Assembly: GCA_030407505.1 (NCBI GenBank)
Contig: JASDDH010000011.1
Location: forward strand, 41,948-105,947
Reading direction: 5' to 3'
Source: Planococcus sp. APC 4015
Lineage (GTDB): Bacteria > Actinomycetota > Actinomycetes > Actinomycetales > Microbacteriaceae
DNA: 64,000 nucleotides
The notes below the pieces were generated by a model. The model made no database searches. It saw only the letters and a list, made by a program, of their open reading frames with translations, and had not been told where the DNA came from. Both the position numbers and the translations under genes were made by a program. This document shows, piece after piece, positions 13,983 to 25,085 of this stretch. Positions within the stretch are counted from its first letter, which is position 1, and each line of letters begins with the position of its first letter.

Positions 13983-16430
13983 ATGACTGACTCCTCCATT
14001 CCCCTCATTGTCGGCCGCGACCAGGGGCCCGAGGGTTCCGGGGTCCGGGCAGACGAAGACCTGCTCGCCGGCCTCAATCCGCAGCAGCGTGAAGCCGTCA
14101 TCTACCGGGGCCCCGCGCTCCTCATCGTCGCGGGAGCAGGCTCGGGCAAGACGAGTGTGCTCACCCGCCGCATCGCATCGCTGCTGCGCGGTCGCGAGGC
14201 GTGGCCGAGCCAGATCCTCGCCATCACGTTCACGAACAAGGCCGCCGGCGAGATGCGCGAGCGGGTGGCGCAGCTGGTGGGCGACCGCGCGCAGGGCATG
14301 TGGATCTCGACCTTCCACTCCGCCTGCGTGCGCATCCTGAGGCGTGAAGCCGAGCAGTTCGGCTTCACCAAGTCCTTCACGATCTACGACTCCGGCGATT
14401 CGCGGGCGCTGATCAAGCGCCTCGTGAAGGAGCACGAGGCCGATGCCTTCGGTCTCACTCCGGCTGCCGTGCAGGGCCGCATCTCGAAGCTCAAGAACGA
14501 ATTGTCGGATGCCGAGTCGTACGCGCGGTCGGCGAACATGAGCGACCCGGCGGAACGCGTGTTCGTCGAGGTCTTCAGCGACTACCAGCGGGCTCTCCAG
14601 CGGGCGAACGCGTTCGACTTCGACGATCTGATCGGCCAGGTCGTCTATCTCTTCCGGGCGTTCCCCCACGTCGCCGACGTCTACCGCCGGCGGTTCCGCC
14701 ACGTCCTCGTCGACGAGTATCAGGACACCAACCACGCCCAGTACTCGCTGATCCACGAGCTCACCCGCCCGATCGGCTTAGACGACAAAGGCTTCGAGTC
14801 GGGCGGAATGATGATCTTCGACGCCGACCCCGCCGAAGACCCCGACAAAGCCGGCGCGTCGCTCACGGTCGTCGGCGACTCCGACCAGTCGATCTACGCG
14901 TTCCGCGGCGCCGACATCCGCAACATCAGCGAGTTCGAGCGCGATTTCCCCGGCGCCAAGGTCGTGCTGCTCGAGCAGAACTACCGCTCGACGCAGAACA
15001 TCCTGAGCGCCGCGAACGCCGTCATCAGCAACAACTTCGACCGCAAGGACAAGAAGTTGTGGACCGATGTCGGCGAAGGCGAGAAGATCGTCGGCTTCAC
15101 CGGGTACTCGCAGCACGATGAGGCGCAGTTCGTCGCCGATGAGATCGAGGTGCTGCACAAGGGCGGTCTGGACTACTCCGAGATCGCGGTCTTCTACCGG
15201 ACGAACTCGCAGTCGCGCGCGCTGGAAGAGATCTTCATCCGCTCGGCGCTTCCCTACAAGATCATGGGCGGCACAAAGTTCTACGAGCGCGCCGAGATCA
15301 AGGACGCCCTCGCGTACCTGATCGCCGTCTCGAACCCCGCCGATGAGATGGCGCTGCGCCGCATCATCAACCGGCCGCGACGCGGAATCGGCGATGTCAC
15401 CATCGAATCGATCAGCCGGTACGCCCAGAACGAGGGCATCCCGTTCCGCGACGCCCTCGCCAACTCTTCGGCCCTCGGAGTCGGTCCCAAGATCCAGGCC
15501 GCGATCGCCCATCTCGACGCCGTGCTCAACGAAGCGACCGAGCTCATGCTGCCCGCGACGGGCGAGATCGCGCCGCCCACCACCGTCGCGCTGGGGCTGC
15601 AGCTGCTGCTCGGAAAGTCGGGCTACACCGACGCGCTCCGGGCGAGCAAGGACGCCCAGGACGAAGCCCGGGTCGAGAACCTCGACGAACTGGTCGCCGT
15701 GGCTCGCGAGTTCGCCCGCAACAATCCCGAGGGCACGGTGATCGACTTCCTCGCAGAAGTGCAGCTCGTGGCCGACGCCGACGACCTCGACGATGCGTCG
15801 GGATCGGTCTCGCTCATGACGATGCACACCGCGAAGGGTCTCGAGTACGACGCCGTCTTCGTCACCGGTGTCGAAGAAGACCTGATCCCGCACCGCATCT
15901 CGGCGGGCGAGCCCGGAGGCCCGCAGGAGGAGCGCCGGCTGTTCTACGTCGGCGTCACGCGTGCCCGCAAACGGCTCTACCTCTCGCTCGCGATGACCCG
16001 TGCGCAGTTCGGCGAGGTGACGGTGGCGATGCCGAGTCGCTTCCTGCAGGAGATCCCGGCCGACCTCGTGCACTGGCGCCAGTCGCCGGGCGACGTGAAT
16101 TCGCGCGGCGGCACGCAATTGCGCTCGCTCAACGCCCGCCGCGGCGGCTCCGCCGGGGGCGGATCGGGGCGCTACGGCGATGACCTCGTGCCGCTGGCCC
16201 GCCGCGAACCCACGAACCTCGATCGGTTCGCCAACCGCATCCCGTCGAAGGTGCGCGACAACGCCGATCTCGAGCTCGCGCCGGGCGATCGCATCCGGCA
16301 CGACGACTTCGGCGACGGGCGCGTCGACCTCATCACGGGCGAGGGAGCCAAACGGGTCGCCCACGTGCGGTTCGACAAGGTCGGCGCCAAGAAGCTGCTC
16401 ATCAAGATCGCCCCGATCTCGAAGATCTAG
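13983..16430 (+). CDS. pcrA: ATP-dependent DNA helicase PcrA/UvrD1
   Basis: This 815-residue SF1A helicase unwinds DNA 3'-5' in nucleotide excision repair and replication restart. It shows the Q-motif LNPQQREAV, Walker A AGAGSGKTS (50-58), motif Ia AITFTNKAA, Walker B VDEYQDTN, motif III VVGDSDQSIYAFRGAD, motif IV LEQNYRST, motif V MTMHTAKGLEYDAVFVTGVEE and motif VI FYVGVTRARKRLYL. The C-terminal region after residue 690 is Gly/Arg-rich, then forms a Tudor-like RNA polymerase-interaction fold (GDRIRHDDFGDGRV) typical of PcrA. A TAGACT box precedes the ATG by nine bases, so the leader is very short. Confidence 0.95.
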   Translation: MTDSSIPLIVGRDQGPEGSGVRADEDLLAGLNPQQREAVIYRGPALLIVAGAGSGKTSVLTRRIASLLRGREAWPSQILAITFTNKAAGEMRERVAQLVGDRAQGMWISTFHSACVRILRREAEQFGFTKSFTIYDSGDSRALIKRLVKEHEADAFGLTPAAVQGRISKLKNELSDAESYARSANMSDPAERVFVEVFSDYQRALQRANAFDFDDLIGQVVYLFRAFPHVADVYRRRFRHVLVDEYQDTNHAQYSLIHELTRPIGLDDKGFESGGMMIFDADPAEDPDKAGASLTVVGDSDQSIYAFRGADIRNISEFERDFPGAKVVLLEQNYRSTQNILSAANAVISNNFDRKDKKLWTDVGEGEKIVGFTGYSQHDEAQFVADEIEVLHKGGLDYSEIAVFYRTNSQSRALEEIFIRSALPYKIMGGTKFYERAEIKDALAYLIAVSNPADEMALRRIINRPRRGIGDVTIESISRYAQNEGIPFRDALANSSALGVGPKIQAAIAHLDAVLNEATELMLPATGEIAPPTTVALGLQLLLGKSGYTDALRASKDAQDEARVENLDELVAVAREFARNNPEGTVIDFLAEVQLVADADDLDDASGSVSLMTMHTAKGLEYDAVFVTGVEEDLIPHRISAGEPGGPQEERRLFYVGVTRARKRLYLSLAMTRAQFGEVTVAMPSRFLQEIPADLVHWRQSPGDVNSRGGTQLRSLNARRGGSAGGGSGRYGDDLVPLARREPTNLDRFANRIPSKVRDNADLELAPGDRIRHDDFGDGRVDLITGEGAKRVAHVRFDKVGAKKLLIKIAPISKI

Positions 16431-16465
16431 CGCCGCACGCCGTTGGGCGGCGTGTGCGCCGCGGA

Positions 16466-16471
16466 TAGGCT
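16466..16471 (+). promoter_or_regulatory. Promoter TTGGGC-N17-TAGGCT, likely leaderless
   Basis: TTGGGC at 16443-16448 is followed after 17 bases by TAGGCT, which ends six bases before the ATG at 16478. No Shine-Dalgarno site is visible. Confidence 0.5.
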
Positions 16472-16477
16472 CGGACG

Positions 16478-17467
16478 ATGGCCCTCTTCTCGCGCCGACC
16501 GCAGCCCACCCCCGATGAGCCCGACGCGCCCTCGGAACCGGTGACGCCCGATGTGCCGGTGGCCGAGCCGCCGGCCGAGGCGACGGCATCCGTCGGCATC
16601 TCGGTGTCGTCGTTCCAGGGGCTCGGTTCGGGACCGGCGCAGGCCGCCCCCGCCCCGGCGGCTCCGGCGGCGCCGCCCGTTCTCGAGACCGTTCCGGGGC
16701 TGCGCGACAACGTCGTGCTGCGCGAGGCTCTGGCGGGGATGCCCGAGAACCCGAGCCCGCAGCAGCTGCTCGACCTCTCGCGGCAGGTGCTGCAGGGGCA
16801 CCTCTTCCTGCGGGTGAAGGGCGACGCCCGCGCACTGATCGCCGAGGGCAAGGAGCTTCCCCTGGCGGTCGCCGCGATCGGCGACCGGCGCTTCGCGCTC
16901 GCGTACTCGAGCGGCGCCGCACTGCAGGCGAGCATCCGCGCCGACGGCGACGCGACGACGTCGGCGCTCGGACAGCCGTCGATCACGGTGCTGCGCCACG
17001 TGCGTGACGGCGCGCTCGAAGGTCTCATCATCGATCCCGCGTCCGCCCCGGCACGCGCGATCCTGCCGCGGGCGCTCATCGAGCGCATGCTCTCGGCCGG
17101 CGACGAGACGCTCGCCGTCAAGACGCTGCTCTCGCAGGGGCGCACGGAGGCCATCCCCGCCGCCGTCGCCGACGCCCTGACCCGCGCCCCACTGTGGGTC
17201 GCCGTCAACAATCCGGTCGAGGGCGCGCCCGCCGGCATCGCCGAGAGCCGCTCGCAGGACGGCGGACGCTACCTCGAGCTGTTCACCCACCCGCTCGAGA
17301 TCGCCGCGATGGCGCGCGCCGATCGCGCGGCTCCGATCACGGGAGCGCAGCTGGCCACCGCACTGCGAGCCGACCCCGGCATCTCGGGCGTGCTCATCGA
17401 CCCGCGCGGTCCGTGGATCCGGCTCAACCGGGAAGAGCTCGCCCCGGTTCTCGCCCTCGCCGACTGA
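16478..17467 (+). CDS. SseB-family protein
   Basis: The protein has 329 residues. A Pro/Ala-rich disordered N-terminal region (about 1-70) precedes two tandem SseB-like domains, about 75-190 (ending SGAALQASIRADG...) and 195-325. The second ends with the typical SseB C-terminal pattern TALRADPGISGVLIDPRGP. SseB proteins were named in rhodanese and serine-sensitivity contexts, but their biochemical role is not settled. The gene sits between pcrA and the LigD polymerase gene, with its own promoter box, and no direct link to repair is evident. Confidence 0.75.
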   Translation: MALFSRRPQPTPDEPDAPSEPVTPDVPVAEPPAEATASVGISVSSFQGLGSGPAQAAPAPAAPAAPPVLETVPGLRDNVVLREALAGMPENPSPQQLLDLSRQVLQGHLFLRVKGDARALIAEGKELPLAVAAIGDRRFALAYSSGAALQASIRADGDATTSALGQPSITVLRHVRDGALEGLIIDPASAPARAILPRALIERMLSAGDETLAVKTLLSQGRTEAIPAAVADALTRAPLWVAVNNPVEGAPAGIAESRSQDGGRYLELFTHPLEIAAMARADRAAPITGAQLATALRADPGISGVLIDPRGPWIRLNREELAPVLALAD

Positions 17468-17518
17468 GCACCGGTCCGCGCGCGATATCGCGGTCTCGCG
17501 GATGTCGCGGGCCGGCCA

Positions 17519-17524
17519 TAGGGT
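17519..17524 (+). promoter_or_regulatory. -10 box TAGGGT of a likely leaderless transcript
   Basis: The box ends six bases before the ATG at 17531, and no ribosome binding site is present. Confidence 0.45.
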
Positions 17525-17530
17525 CGAGCC

Positions 17531-18568
17531 ATGGCGTCCGAGCGCATCACCCTGACGATTCCCGGGCCCGACGGTGACCGCGATGTCGGCCTGTCGAGTC
17601 CGAACCGCGTGCTCTGGCCGGAGCTCGGCATCACGAAGCGCGAGCTCGCCGAGTACCTGATCGCCGTCTCGGGTCCGTTCCTCGAGGCGAACGGCCACCG
17701 CCCGGTGTCGCTCGAACGCTTTCCGGAGGGCGTCGACGGTGAGCGGTTCTATTCGAAGAACCCGCCCAAGGGTGCGCCGGGATTCGTCGAGACGGTCACC
17801 GTCACCTACAACAGCGGTCGCCGGCATCCGCAGATCGTGCTGACCGAAGCCGCAGCGGTCGTGTGGGCCGCGCAGATGAACACGGTCGTGTTCCATCCGT
17901 GGGCGTCGCTCGCGAGCGAGCCCGACAACCCGGTCGAATTGCGCATCGATCTCGATCCGCAGCCCGGCACCGACTTCGCCGACGCCGCCGCGATCGCACC
18001 TGCGCTGCGCGACGTGCTGCGCGAGGCGGGCCTCGAGGCATGGGTGAAGACGAGCGGCAATCGCGGCATCCACGTGTTCTGCCCCATCGAGCCGACGCAC
18101 GAGTTCCTCGATGTGCGTCACGCCGTCATCGCTGCCGCGCGAGAGCTCGAGCGGCGAATGCCCGAGAAGGTCACCACGAGCTGGTGGAAGGAGGAGCGCG
18201 GCAGCCGTGTCTTCGTCGACTTCAACCAGGCGAACCGCGATCGCACGATGGCCGGCGCCTACAGTCCGCGCGCCCTCGCCGGTGCGACGGTGTCGACGCC
18301 GCTGGCCTGGGAAGAACTCGCCGAGGCCGACCCCGCAGCGCACACCATCCGGTCGATCCCGCAGCGCCTGGCCGACGCAGGCGACCCGTGGGCGGGATTC
18401 CTCGACAAGCCGGGACGCATCGACACGCTCCTCGAATGGTGGGACCGCGATGTCGCCGACGGGCTTGGAGAGCTCAACTTCCCGCCCGACTTTCCGAAGA
18501 TGCCGGGTGAGCCGCCGCGCGTGCAACCGAGCCGCATCAACCTCGAGAACTGGCCGAAAGAGGGCTGA
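17531..18568 (+). CDS. LigD-type NHEJ polymerase-domain protein (PolDom/primase-like)
   Basis: This 345-residue protein is a stand-alone LigD polymerase domain (archaeo-eukaryotic primase fold). It fills gaps with ribo- or deoxynucleotides at double-strand break ends. It shows the metal-binding pair D140-L-D142 (DLDPQPGTDF), the KTSGNRGIHVFCPI motif, a third acidic motif in VFVDFNQANRDRTM, and the nucleotide-contact region AYSPRALAGATVSTPL. Full LigD proteins also carry ligase and nuclease domains. Here these are absent, and an ATP-dependent ligase gene converges from the other side, three bases away. No Ku gene lies in the window. Confidence 0.9.
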   Translation: MASERITLTIPGPDGDRDVGLSSPNRVLWPELGITKRELAEYLIAVSGPFLEANGHRPVSLERFPEGVDGERFYSKNPPKGAPGFVETVTVTYNSGRRHPQIVLTEAAAVVWAAQMNTVVFHPWASLASEPDNPVELRIDLDPQPGTDFADAAAIAPALRDVLREAGLEAWVKTSGNRGIHVFCPIEPTHEFLDVRHAVIAAARELERRMPEKVTTSWWKEERGSRVFVDFNQANRDRTMAGAYSPRALAGATVSTPLAWEELAEADPAAHTIRSIPQRLADAGDPWAGFLDKPGRIDTLLEWWDRDVADGLGELNFPPDFPKMPGEPPRVQPSRINLENWPKEG

Positions 18569-18571
18569 TCC

Positions 18572-19618
18572 TCACTCCAGCACGTCGCGGACGTCGTAGT
18601 CCGTGACCGATTCGAGCTGGTCGTACGTGCACGAGCGCGCGTCGCGGTCGGGGCGCCAGCGTTCGAACTGCACGGTGTGACGGAAGCGCCAGCCCTCGAG
18701 CTGGTCGTACCGCACTTCGAGAACACGCTCGGGGCGCAGGCGCACCGACGTCATGTCGCGATCCGGGGCGGAGAAGCGGGACTTCTCGCCGTCTGCCGTG
18801 ACGGCGTCTCCGGCGTCGTCGCGCTCGACGAGCGGTTCGAGCTCGTCGATGAGCTCGAGGCGACGCGCGTTGCTCCAGGCCGACACCGCGCCGACCGGAT
18901 AGAGGACGCCGTCGTCGTTGTAGAGTCCGACGAGGAGTGAGCCCACTCCCTGACCCGATTTGTGGATGCGGTACCCGATCGCCACGACATCGGCCGTGCG
19001 GGCGTGCTTGATCTTGAACATGGTGCGCTTGTTGGGCGCGTACGGCTGGGCGAGCGGTTTCGCGACCACGCCGTCGAGCCCGGCGCCTTCGAACTCCGCG
19101 AGCCACTGCTCGGCGACGGCCGGATCGTCGGTGGTGCGCGTGACGTGCACGGGATGCGGCACGTCGCCGAGCAGGTCGACGAGCTGAGCGCGGCGCTCGG
19201 CGAACGACTCGGACTGGAGGTCGCGGTCGCCCCGGGCGAGCAGGTCGAAGCCGATGAACATCGCGGGGGTCTTCTCTGCCAGCATCGCCACGCGGGATGC
19301 CGCCGGGTGGATGCGCTGCGTGAGGGAATCCCAGTCGAGGCGCTGGCGGCCCTCGACCTGCTTCGGCACCACGATCTCGCCGTCGATCAGGCACGGTTCG
19401 GGCAGCAGGCGAGTGAACGCCTCGACGAGCTCGGGGAAGTAGCGGGTCAGCGGCTTCGCGCCGCGCGAGCCGATCTCGACGTCGGTGCCGTCCCACGACA
19501 CCAGCGCGCGGAAGCCGTCCCACTTGGGCTCGAAGCTCAGTCCGCCCGGCGTCTTCGCGGGGTCGGGCACGGCAGGAACGGACTTCGCCAGCATCGGCGC
19601 GGGGATCTCGTGCGGCAT
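18572..19618 (-). CDS. ATP-dependent DNA ligase (LigC/LigD-ligase type)
   Basis: This 348-residue two-domain ligase has the adenylation lysine Lys32 in motif I (KWDGFR), and motifs SRGAKPLTRYFPEL, CLIDGEIVV, FIGFDLLARGD, LDGVVAKPL and TMFKIKHARTADVV. An OB-fold follows with SLLVGLYNDDGVLYPVGAV and RPERVLEVRYDQLEG. It lacks a zinc finger and an N-terminal DNA-binding domain, which matches the small mycobacterial LigC class used in backup end joining. It converges with the LigD polymerase gene. The pair looks like a split end-joining enzyme, and the functional link is an inference from adjacency. Confidence 0.9.
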   Translation of the reverse strand: MPHEIPAPMLAKSVPAVPDPAKTPGGLSFEPKWDGFRALVSWDGTDVEIGSRGAKPLTRYFPELVEAFTRLLPEPCLIDGEIVVPKQVEGRQRLDWDSLTQRIHPAASRVAMLAEKTPAMFIGFDLLARGDRDLQSESFAERRAQLVDLLGDVPHPVHVTRTTDDPAVAEQWLAEFEGAGLDGVVAKPLAQPYAPNKRTMFKIKHARTADVVAIGYRIHKSGQGVGSLLVGLYNDDGVLYPVGAVSAWSNARRLELIDELEPLVERDDAGDAVTADGEKSRFSAPDRDMTSVRLRPERVLEVRYDQLEGWRFRHTVQFERWRPDRDARSCTYDQLESVTDYDVRDVLE

Positions 19619-19664
19619 GGGTCCATCCTGCCCCTCGGTGCCGACACCGGGAAGGACGCGCGGA

Positions 19665-20348
19665 TCAGTCTTCGAGCCGAGCGGCGAGCCGCCGCGCGAC
19701 CTCGGCCGCCGGCATCCGCTTCGGGAAGACGGCCACCACGACGTCGTCGTCTGCGGGGTCGACGGGGTCGGGATGCACGCCGAAGCGGCGCAGCGCGTCG
19801 TCGAGGGCTCGGCGCAGCACCGTCACCGGGACCTTCTTCGGGCCACGGAGCAGCTGGCGCAGCACGTGGTTGTGCACGGCGGTCACGAGCGCCGCGAAGC
19901 CGACGGCGTCGAGCGGGTCGAGGCCGGGGAGCGCGGAGCGCAGGTACTCGTCGAAGAGCCGCTCGTAGCGGAACACCGTCACGATCTCGCGATCCCGCAG
20001 CGCCGCGACGCCGCGCACGATGGCGTACCGGCGGCGTGCCAGCTCGGGATCGGCGGCGAAGTGCGAGTACACCCGCACGGAGGCCTCGCAGACGGCGCCC
20101 CAGGGGTCGGGGTGCGGGTGGGCGAGATACTCGCGCAACTGCTCGAGCAGCAGTTCGTGGTCGGCGAAGACGACGTCGTCCTTGCCGCCGAACTGCCGGA
20201 AGAACGTCGAGCGCGAGACGCCGGCGGCCTGGGCGATCTGCTCGACGGAGGTCTGATCGAATCCCTGGCGGGCGAACAGATCGATCGCGGCGGCGACGAC
20301 CGCTGTACGGGCGTCGGTCGGCGTCGGGGCTGCGGTGGCGTCGGACAT
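19665..20348 (-). CDS. TetR-family regulator divergent from sucCD
   Basis: This 227-residue protein has an N-terminal TetR helix-turn-helix (about 14-60; AAIDLFARQGFDQTSVEQIA then AAGVSRSTFFRQFGGKDDVV) and an all-helical C-terminal ligand-binding domain. The start is the ATG at 20348. It is transcribed away from sucC, and the 137-base intergenic region contains a palindrome (20421-20434) that recurs in front of icd. It is therefore a candidate regulator of TCA-cycle genes. This is an inference from position, and the protein could equally control only itself or unlinked genes. Confidence 0.88.
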   Translation of the reverse strand: MSDATAAPTPTDARTAVVAAAIDLFARQGFDQTSVEQIAQAAGVSRSTFFRQFGGKDDVVFADHELLLEQLREYLAHPHPDPWGAVCEASVRVYSHFAADPELARRRYAIVRGVAALRDREIVTVFRYERLFDEYLRSALPGLDPLDAVGFAALVTAVHNHVLRQLLRGPKKVPVTVLRRALDDALRRFGVHPDPVDPADDDVVVAVFPKRMPAAEVARRLAARLED

Positions 20349-20420
20349 CTCGCACAGAGCCTAGCCCGCAGGCGTCGGGAGCGCCCAGCCGTCGGTAGTA
20401 GGCTCGGTGACTGGTCGATA

Positions 20421-20434
20421 TCTCGACGTCGAGA
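20421..20434. promoter_or_regulatory. Palindrome TCTCGACGTCGAGA upstream of sucC
   Basis: This perfect 14-bp palindrome ends 51 bases before the sucC start codon. A near-identical TCTTGACGTCAAGA lies 52 bases before icd (51222-51235), and both are preceded by TA. It is a candidate operator shared by TCA-cycle genes. Confidence 0.55.
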
Positions 20435-20485
20435 CGCTTTTCGGGCGTCATCCAGCCCCATTCGCCACCGCGAAGGAATTCCACT

Positions 20486-22593
<2,108 letters not shown>

Positions 22594-22622
22594 CCACGTG
22601 ACATCTTCAGGACCGAGGTCCT

Positions 22623-22660
22623 GACGAAGGGGTGGATGCCGCGGCATCCACCCCTTCGTC
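22623..22660. terminator. Perfect 38-bp palindrome between sucD and a convergent gene
   Basis: A 19-base arm is mirrored without mismatch around CCGCGG, and the centre is the GGATGCCG/CGGCATCC motif. It lies 30 bases after sucD and 9 bases after the stop of the convergent regulator gene, so it can act as a terminator on both strands. Confidence 0.7.
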
Positions 22661-22669
22661 GATCCGACG

Positions 22670-22948
22670 TCAGGCGCCGACCGGGCGACTCGGGCTGTGG
22701 CTCGCGGCGAAGAGCCGCGCGCTCGCGCCGAGTCGGTAGTGGGATCTGCTGCCGTCCGCCTCGACCCAGCCGCGTCGTTCGAGGGTGCGCAGGATGCTGT
22801 GCAGGCTGCTCTTGGGGATCTGCAGCCGTGCGGACAGCTCGGCGAGGCTCGCCGCGCCCGCGGCGAGGCACTCGAGCACCTCGAGCGTGCGGTCTGCGGA
22901 TTTCACCGGGACGAAGTTCTGCTCCTCGGTGGCGCTCGCGTGGGTCAC
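22670..22948 (-). CDS. IclR-type helix-turn-helix protein without an effector domain
   Basis: This 92-residue protein corresponds only to the DNA-binding half of an IclR regulator. VKSADRTLEVLECLAAG is followed by LAELSARLQIPKSSLHSILR (recognition helix) and GWVEADGSRSHYRLGASARL. It stops about where the linker helix to the ligand domain normally begins, at SHSPSRPVGA. The GTG start at 22948 is preceded by GAGGAGG at ideal distance, so it is expressed as a short protein. It may be a truncated pseudogene product or a functional mini-regulator. Its stop faces the sucCD terminator and no effector-domain remnant is seen downstream. Confidence 0.75.
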   Translation of the reverse strand: MTHASATEEQNFVPVKSADRTLEVLECLAAGAASLAELSARLQIPKSSLHSILRTLERRGWVEADGSRSHYRLGASARLFAASHSPSRPVGA

Positions 22949-23050
22949 GGTGTCCTCCTCGACATCGTCCAGCGTCACCACGACACTCTCATGCGACGGG
23001 CGATTGCGCACCCCTGACCGCAGATCCGGCTCGAGGTCGCAGCCTGCGGA

Positions 23051-23056
23051 TAGTGT
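23051..23056 (+). promoter_or_regulatory. -10 box TAGTGT of a likely leaderless transcript
   Basis: The hexamer ends six bases before the ATG at 23063. No Shine-Dalgarno site precedes the start. Confidence 0.4.
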
Positions 23057-23062
23057 GAATCC

Positions 23063-23503
23063 ATGCCGCTGACCGGAGAATACAAGCCGTCCACGTCCGA
23101 CTGGGCCCGCACTCAGGCCGAGCGATTCGAGGCCTCGGGGGGTACCGAGGCCAACACTCTGCGGGGTGTGCCGATCATCGTGCTGACCACTGTCGGCGCT
23201 GCGTCCGGAGGGCTGCGCAAGACCGCCCTGATGCGCGTCGAGCACGCGGGCGACTACGCCGTCGTGGCGTCCAAGGGCGGCGCGCCCGAAGAGCCCGCCT
23301 GGGCGAACAACATGCGCAAGCAGTCGCATGTCGAACTCCAGGACGGCCCGGTGAAGCGCGATTACCGCGCGCGCGAACTCTCCGGCGACGAGCGGGCGCT
23401 GTGGTGGGATCGCTCGGTCGAGGTCTGGCCCGACTACGCCGAGTACCAGAAGAAGACCGACCGCCTCATTGCGGTGTTCGTCCTCGAGCCGTTCGAGGAT
23501 TGA
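23063..23503 (+). CDS. Deazaflavin (F420)-dependent nitroreductase family protein
   Basis: This 146-residue protein belongs to the DDN/FDOR-B split-barrel family. It shows [20 protein letters not shown], then [40 protein letters not shown] and [20 protein letters not shown]. These proteins reduce or bind quinones and nitro compounds with F420H2, as in mycobacterial Ddn. Cofactor use is inferred from family membership. The gene is monocistronic and divergent from the IclR-like gene. Confidence 0.88.
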   Translation: MPLTGEYKPSTSDWARTQAERFEASGGTEANTLRGVPIIVLTTVGAASGGLRKTALMRVEHAGDYAVVASKGGAPEEPAWANNMRKQSHVELQDGPVKRDYRARELSGDERALWWDRSVEVWPDYAEYQKKTDRLIAVFVLEPFED

Positions 23504-23534
23504 CCCGAGCGGATGCCGCGGCGCGCGGCATCCG

Positions 23535-24983
23535 TCACCCGATCAGTGCCTCGATCGGGCCGCGGGCGAAGTAGAACAGGAAGCCCGCGGCGACGATCCA
23601 CAGCAGCGGGCTGATGTCCTTCGCCTTGCCCGAGAGCGACCGGACGACGACCCACGAGACGAAGCCCGCGCCGATGCCGTTGGCGATCGAGTAGGTGAGC
23701 GGCATCACGGTGATTGCGAGGAAGACCGGCAGCAGCACCGAGAACTCCGAGAAGTCGATGAACCGGATCTGCGCCATCATCAGCGCTCCGACGATCACGA
23801 GCGCCGCGGCGGCGACCTCGGTGGGCACGATCGAGACCAGCGGCGTGAAGAACATCGCGACCAGGAACAGCGTTCCCGTCACGACGTTCGCGAGGCCCGT
23901 GCGCGCACCCTCGCCGATGCCGGCGCCGGACTCGATGAACACCGTGCTGGACGAACTCGACGTGAGTCCGCCGGCGACCGCTCCGACGCCCTCGACGATG
24001 AGCGCCGACCGGATGCGCGGGAAGTCGCCCTTCTCGTTCGCGAGACCGGCTTCTTTGGACAGGCCCGTCATCGTGCCCATCGCATCGAAGAAGTTCGTGA
24101 ACACCAGCGTGAAGACGAGCATGAGCGCCGCGAGTACACCGATGCGCTCGAAGGAGCCGAACGAGATCTGACCCAGCAGCGACAGATCGGGCACGCTGAC
24201 GACGGATGCCGGCAGTTCCGGCACCGACAGACTCCAGCCGCCGGGGTTGACCGTGTCACCGTCGAACTTCGGTCCGAGGTTCCAGATCGCCTCGACGATG
24301 AGGGCGATCACGGCGCCCGAGACGAGCCCGATCAGGATCCCGCCCTTGACCTTGCGCGCGACGAGGATGCCCGTCAGCAGCAGGGTGACGACGAAGATCA
24401 GCGTCGGGACGGTCGTCACGGAACCACCGATCCCGAGACCGACCGGGGGAGACGACGCACCCGTCGAGGTCACGAATCCGGCATCCACGAAGCCGATGAA
24501 CGCGATGAACAGGCCGATGCCCACCGTGATGGCGAGCTTCAGCTGGATGGGCACGGCGTCGAAGATCATGCGTCGCAGGCCGGTCGCGGCGAGCAGCACG
24601 ATGATCAGGCCGTTGATGACGACGAGTCCCATCGCCTCGGCCCACGTCACCTGCCCGACGACCGAGACAGCGAGGAACGAGTTGATGCCGAGCCCTGCGG
24701 CGAACGCGAACGGCAGCCGGGTGACGAGCCCGAACAGGATCGTCATCACGCCGGCGGTGAGCGCGGTGGCCGCGGCGACCTGTGCGAAGCCGAGCGTGTT
24801 CCCGTCGACGTCGACCCCGGACGACAGGATGATCGGGTTGAGGATGACGATGTAGGCCATCGTCACGAAGGTCACCACACCGCCGCGCACCTCGGAGCCG
24901 ACGGTCGAGCGACGTCTGCTGATCTCGAAGAACCGGTCGATGCGGTTCGCCGACGGGCGGGTGCGATCAGGTGCGTGAGTCAT
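23535..24983 (-). CDS. NCS2-family purine permease (AzgA-like)
   Basis: This 482-residue transporter has about 13 hydrophobic segments. GGVVTFVTMAYIVILNPIIL is the first helix, FAFAAGLGINSFLAV belongs to the substrate-site helix, and the region with NFFDAMGTMTGLSKEAG and SSSSSTVFIESGAGIGEGAR is diagnostic of the AzgA subgroup of NCS2. Members take up hypoxanthine, guanine or adenine by proton symport. The ATG at 24983 was chosen because GGGAGG precedes it and the protein then begins normally. The reading frame continues far upstream but without transporter character. A purine salvage role fits the nearby purN-purH genes, although these lie on the other strand. Confidence 0.92.
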   Translation of the reverse strand: MTHAPDRTRPSANRIDRFFEISRRRSTVGSEVRGGVVTFVTMAYIVILNPIILSSGVDVDGNTLGFAQVAAATALTAGVMTILFGLVTRLPFAFAAGLGINSFLAVSVVGQVTWAEAMGLVVINGLIIVLLAATGLRRMIFDAVPIQLKLAITVGIGLFIAFIGFVDAGFVTSTGASSPPVGLGIGGSVTTVPTLIFVVTLLLTGILVARKVKGGILIGLVSGAVIALIVEAIWNLGPKFDGDTVNPGGWSLSVPELPASVVSVPDLSLLGQISFGSFERIGVLAALMLVFTLVFTNFFDAMGTMTGLSKEAGLANEKGDFPRIRSALIVEGVGAVAGGLTSSSSSTVFIESGAGIGEGARTGLANVVTGTLFLVAMFFTPLVSIVPTEVAAAALVIVGALMMAQIRFIDFSEFSVLLPVFLAITVMPLTYSIANGIGAGFVSWVVVRSLSGKAKDISPLLWIVAAGFLFYFARGPIEALIG

Positions 24984-25070
24984 GTGGAGACCTCCCAGAC
25001 GACGATAGCCGCCGGGCGCGGATGCCGCGTGCGGGGCGTGCCGGTGGGGGGCGGCCCGCCACGTGCTGGG

Positions 25071-25076
25071 TAGGGT
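25071..25076 (+). promoter_or_regulatory. -10 box TAGGGT close to a start codon
   Basis: The box ends nine bases before the ATG at 25086, giving at most a 2-3 base leader. Confidence 0.4.
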
Positions 25077-25085
25077 CGACAGGTC

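Noticed and set aside
14778..16922. A 714-codon minus-strand frame opposite pcrA
   Set aside because: It mirrors the helicase gene codon by codon, with Arg/Val/Asp-rich composition and no family.
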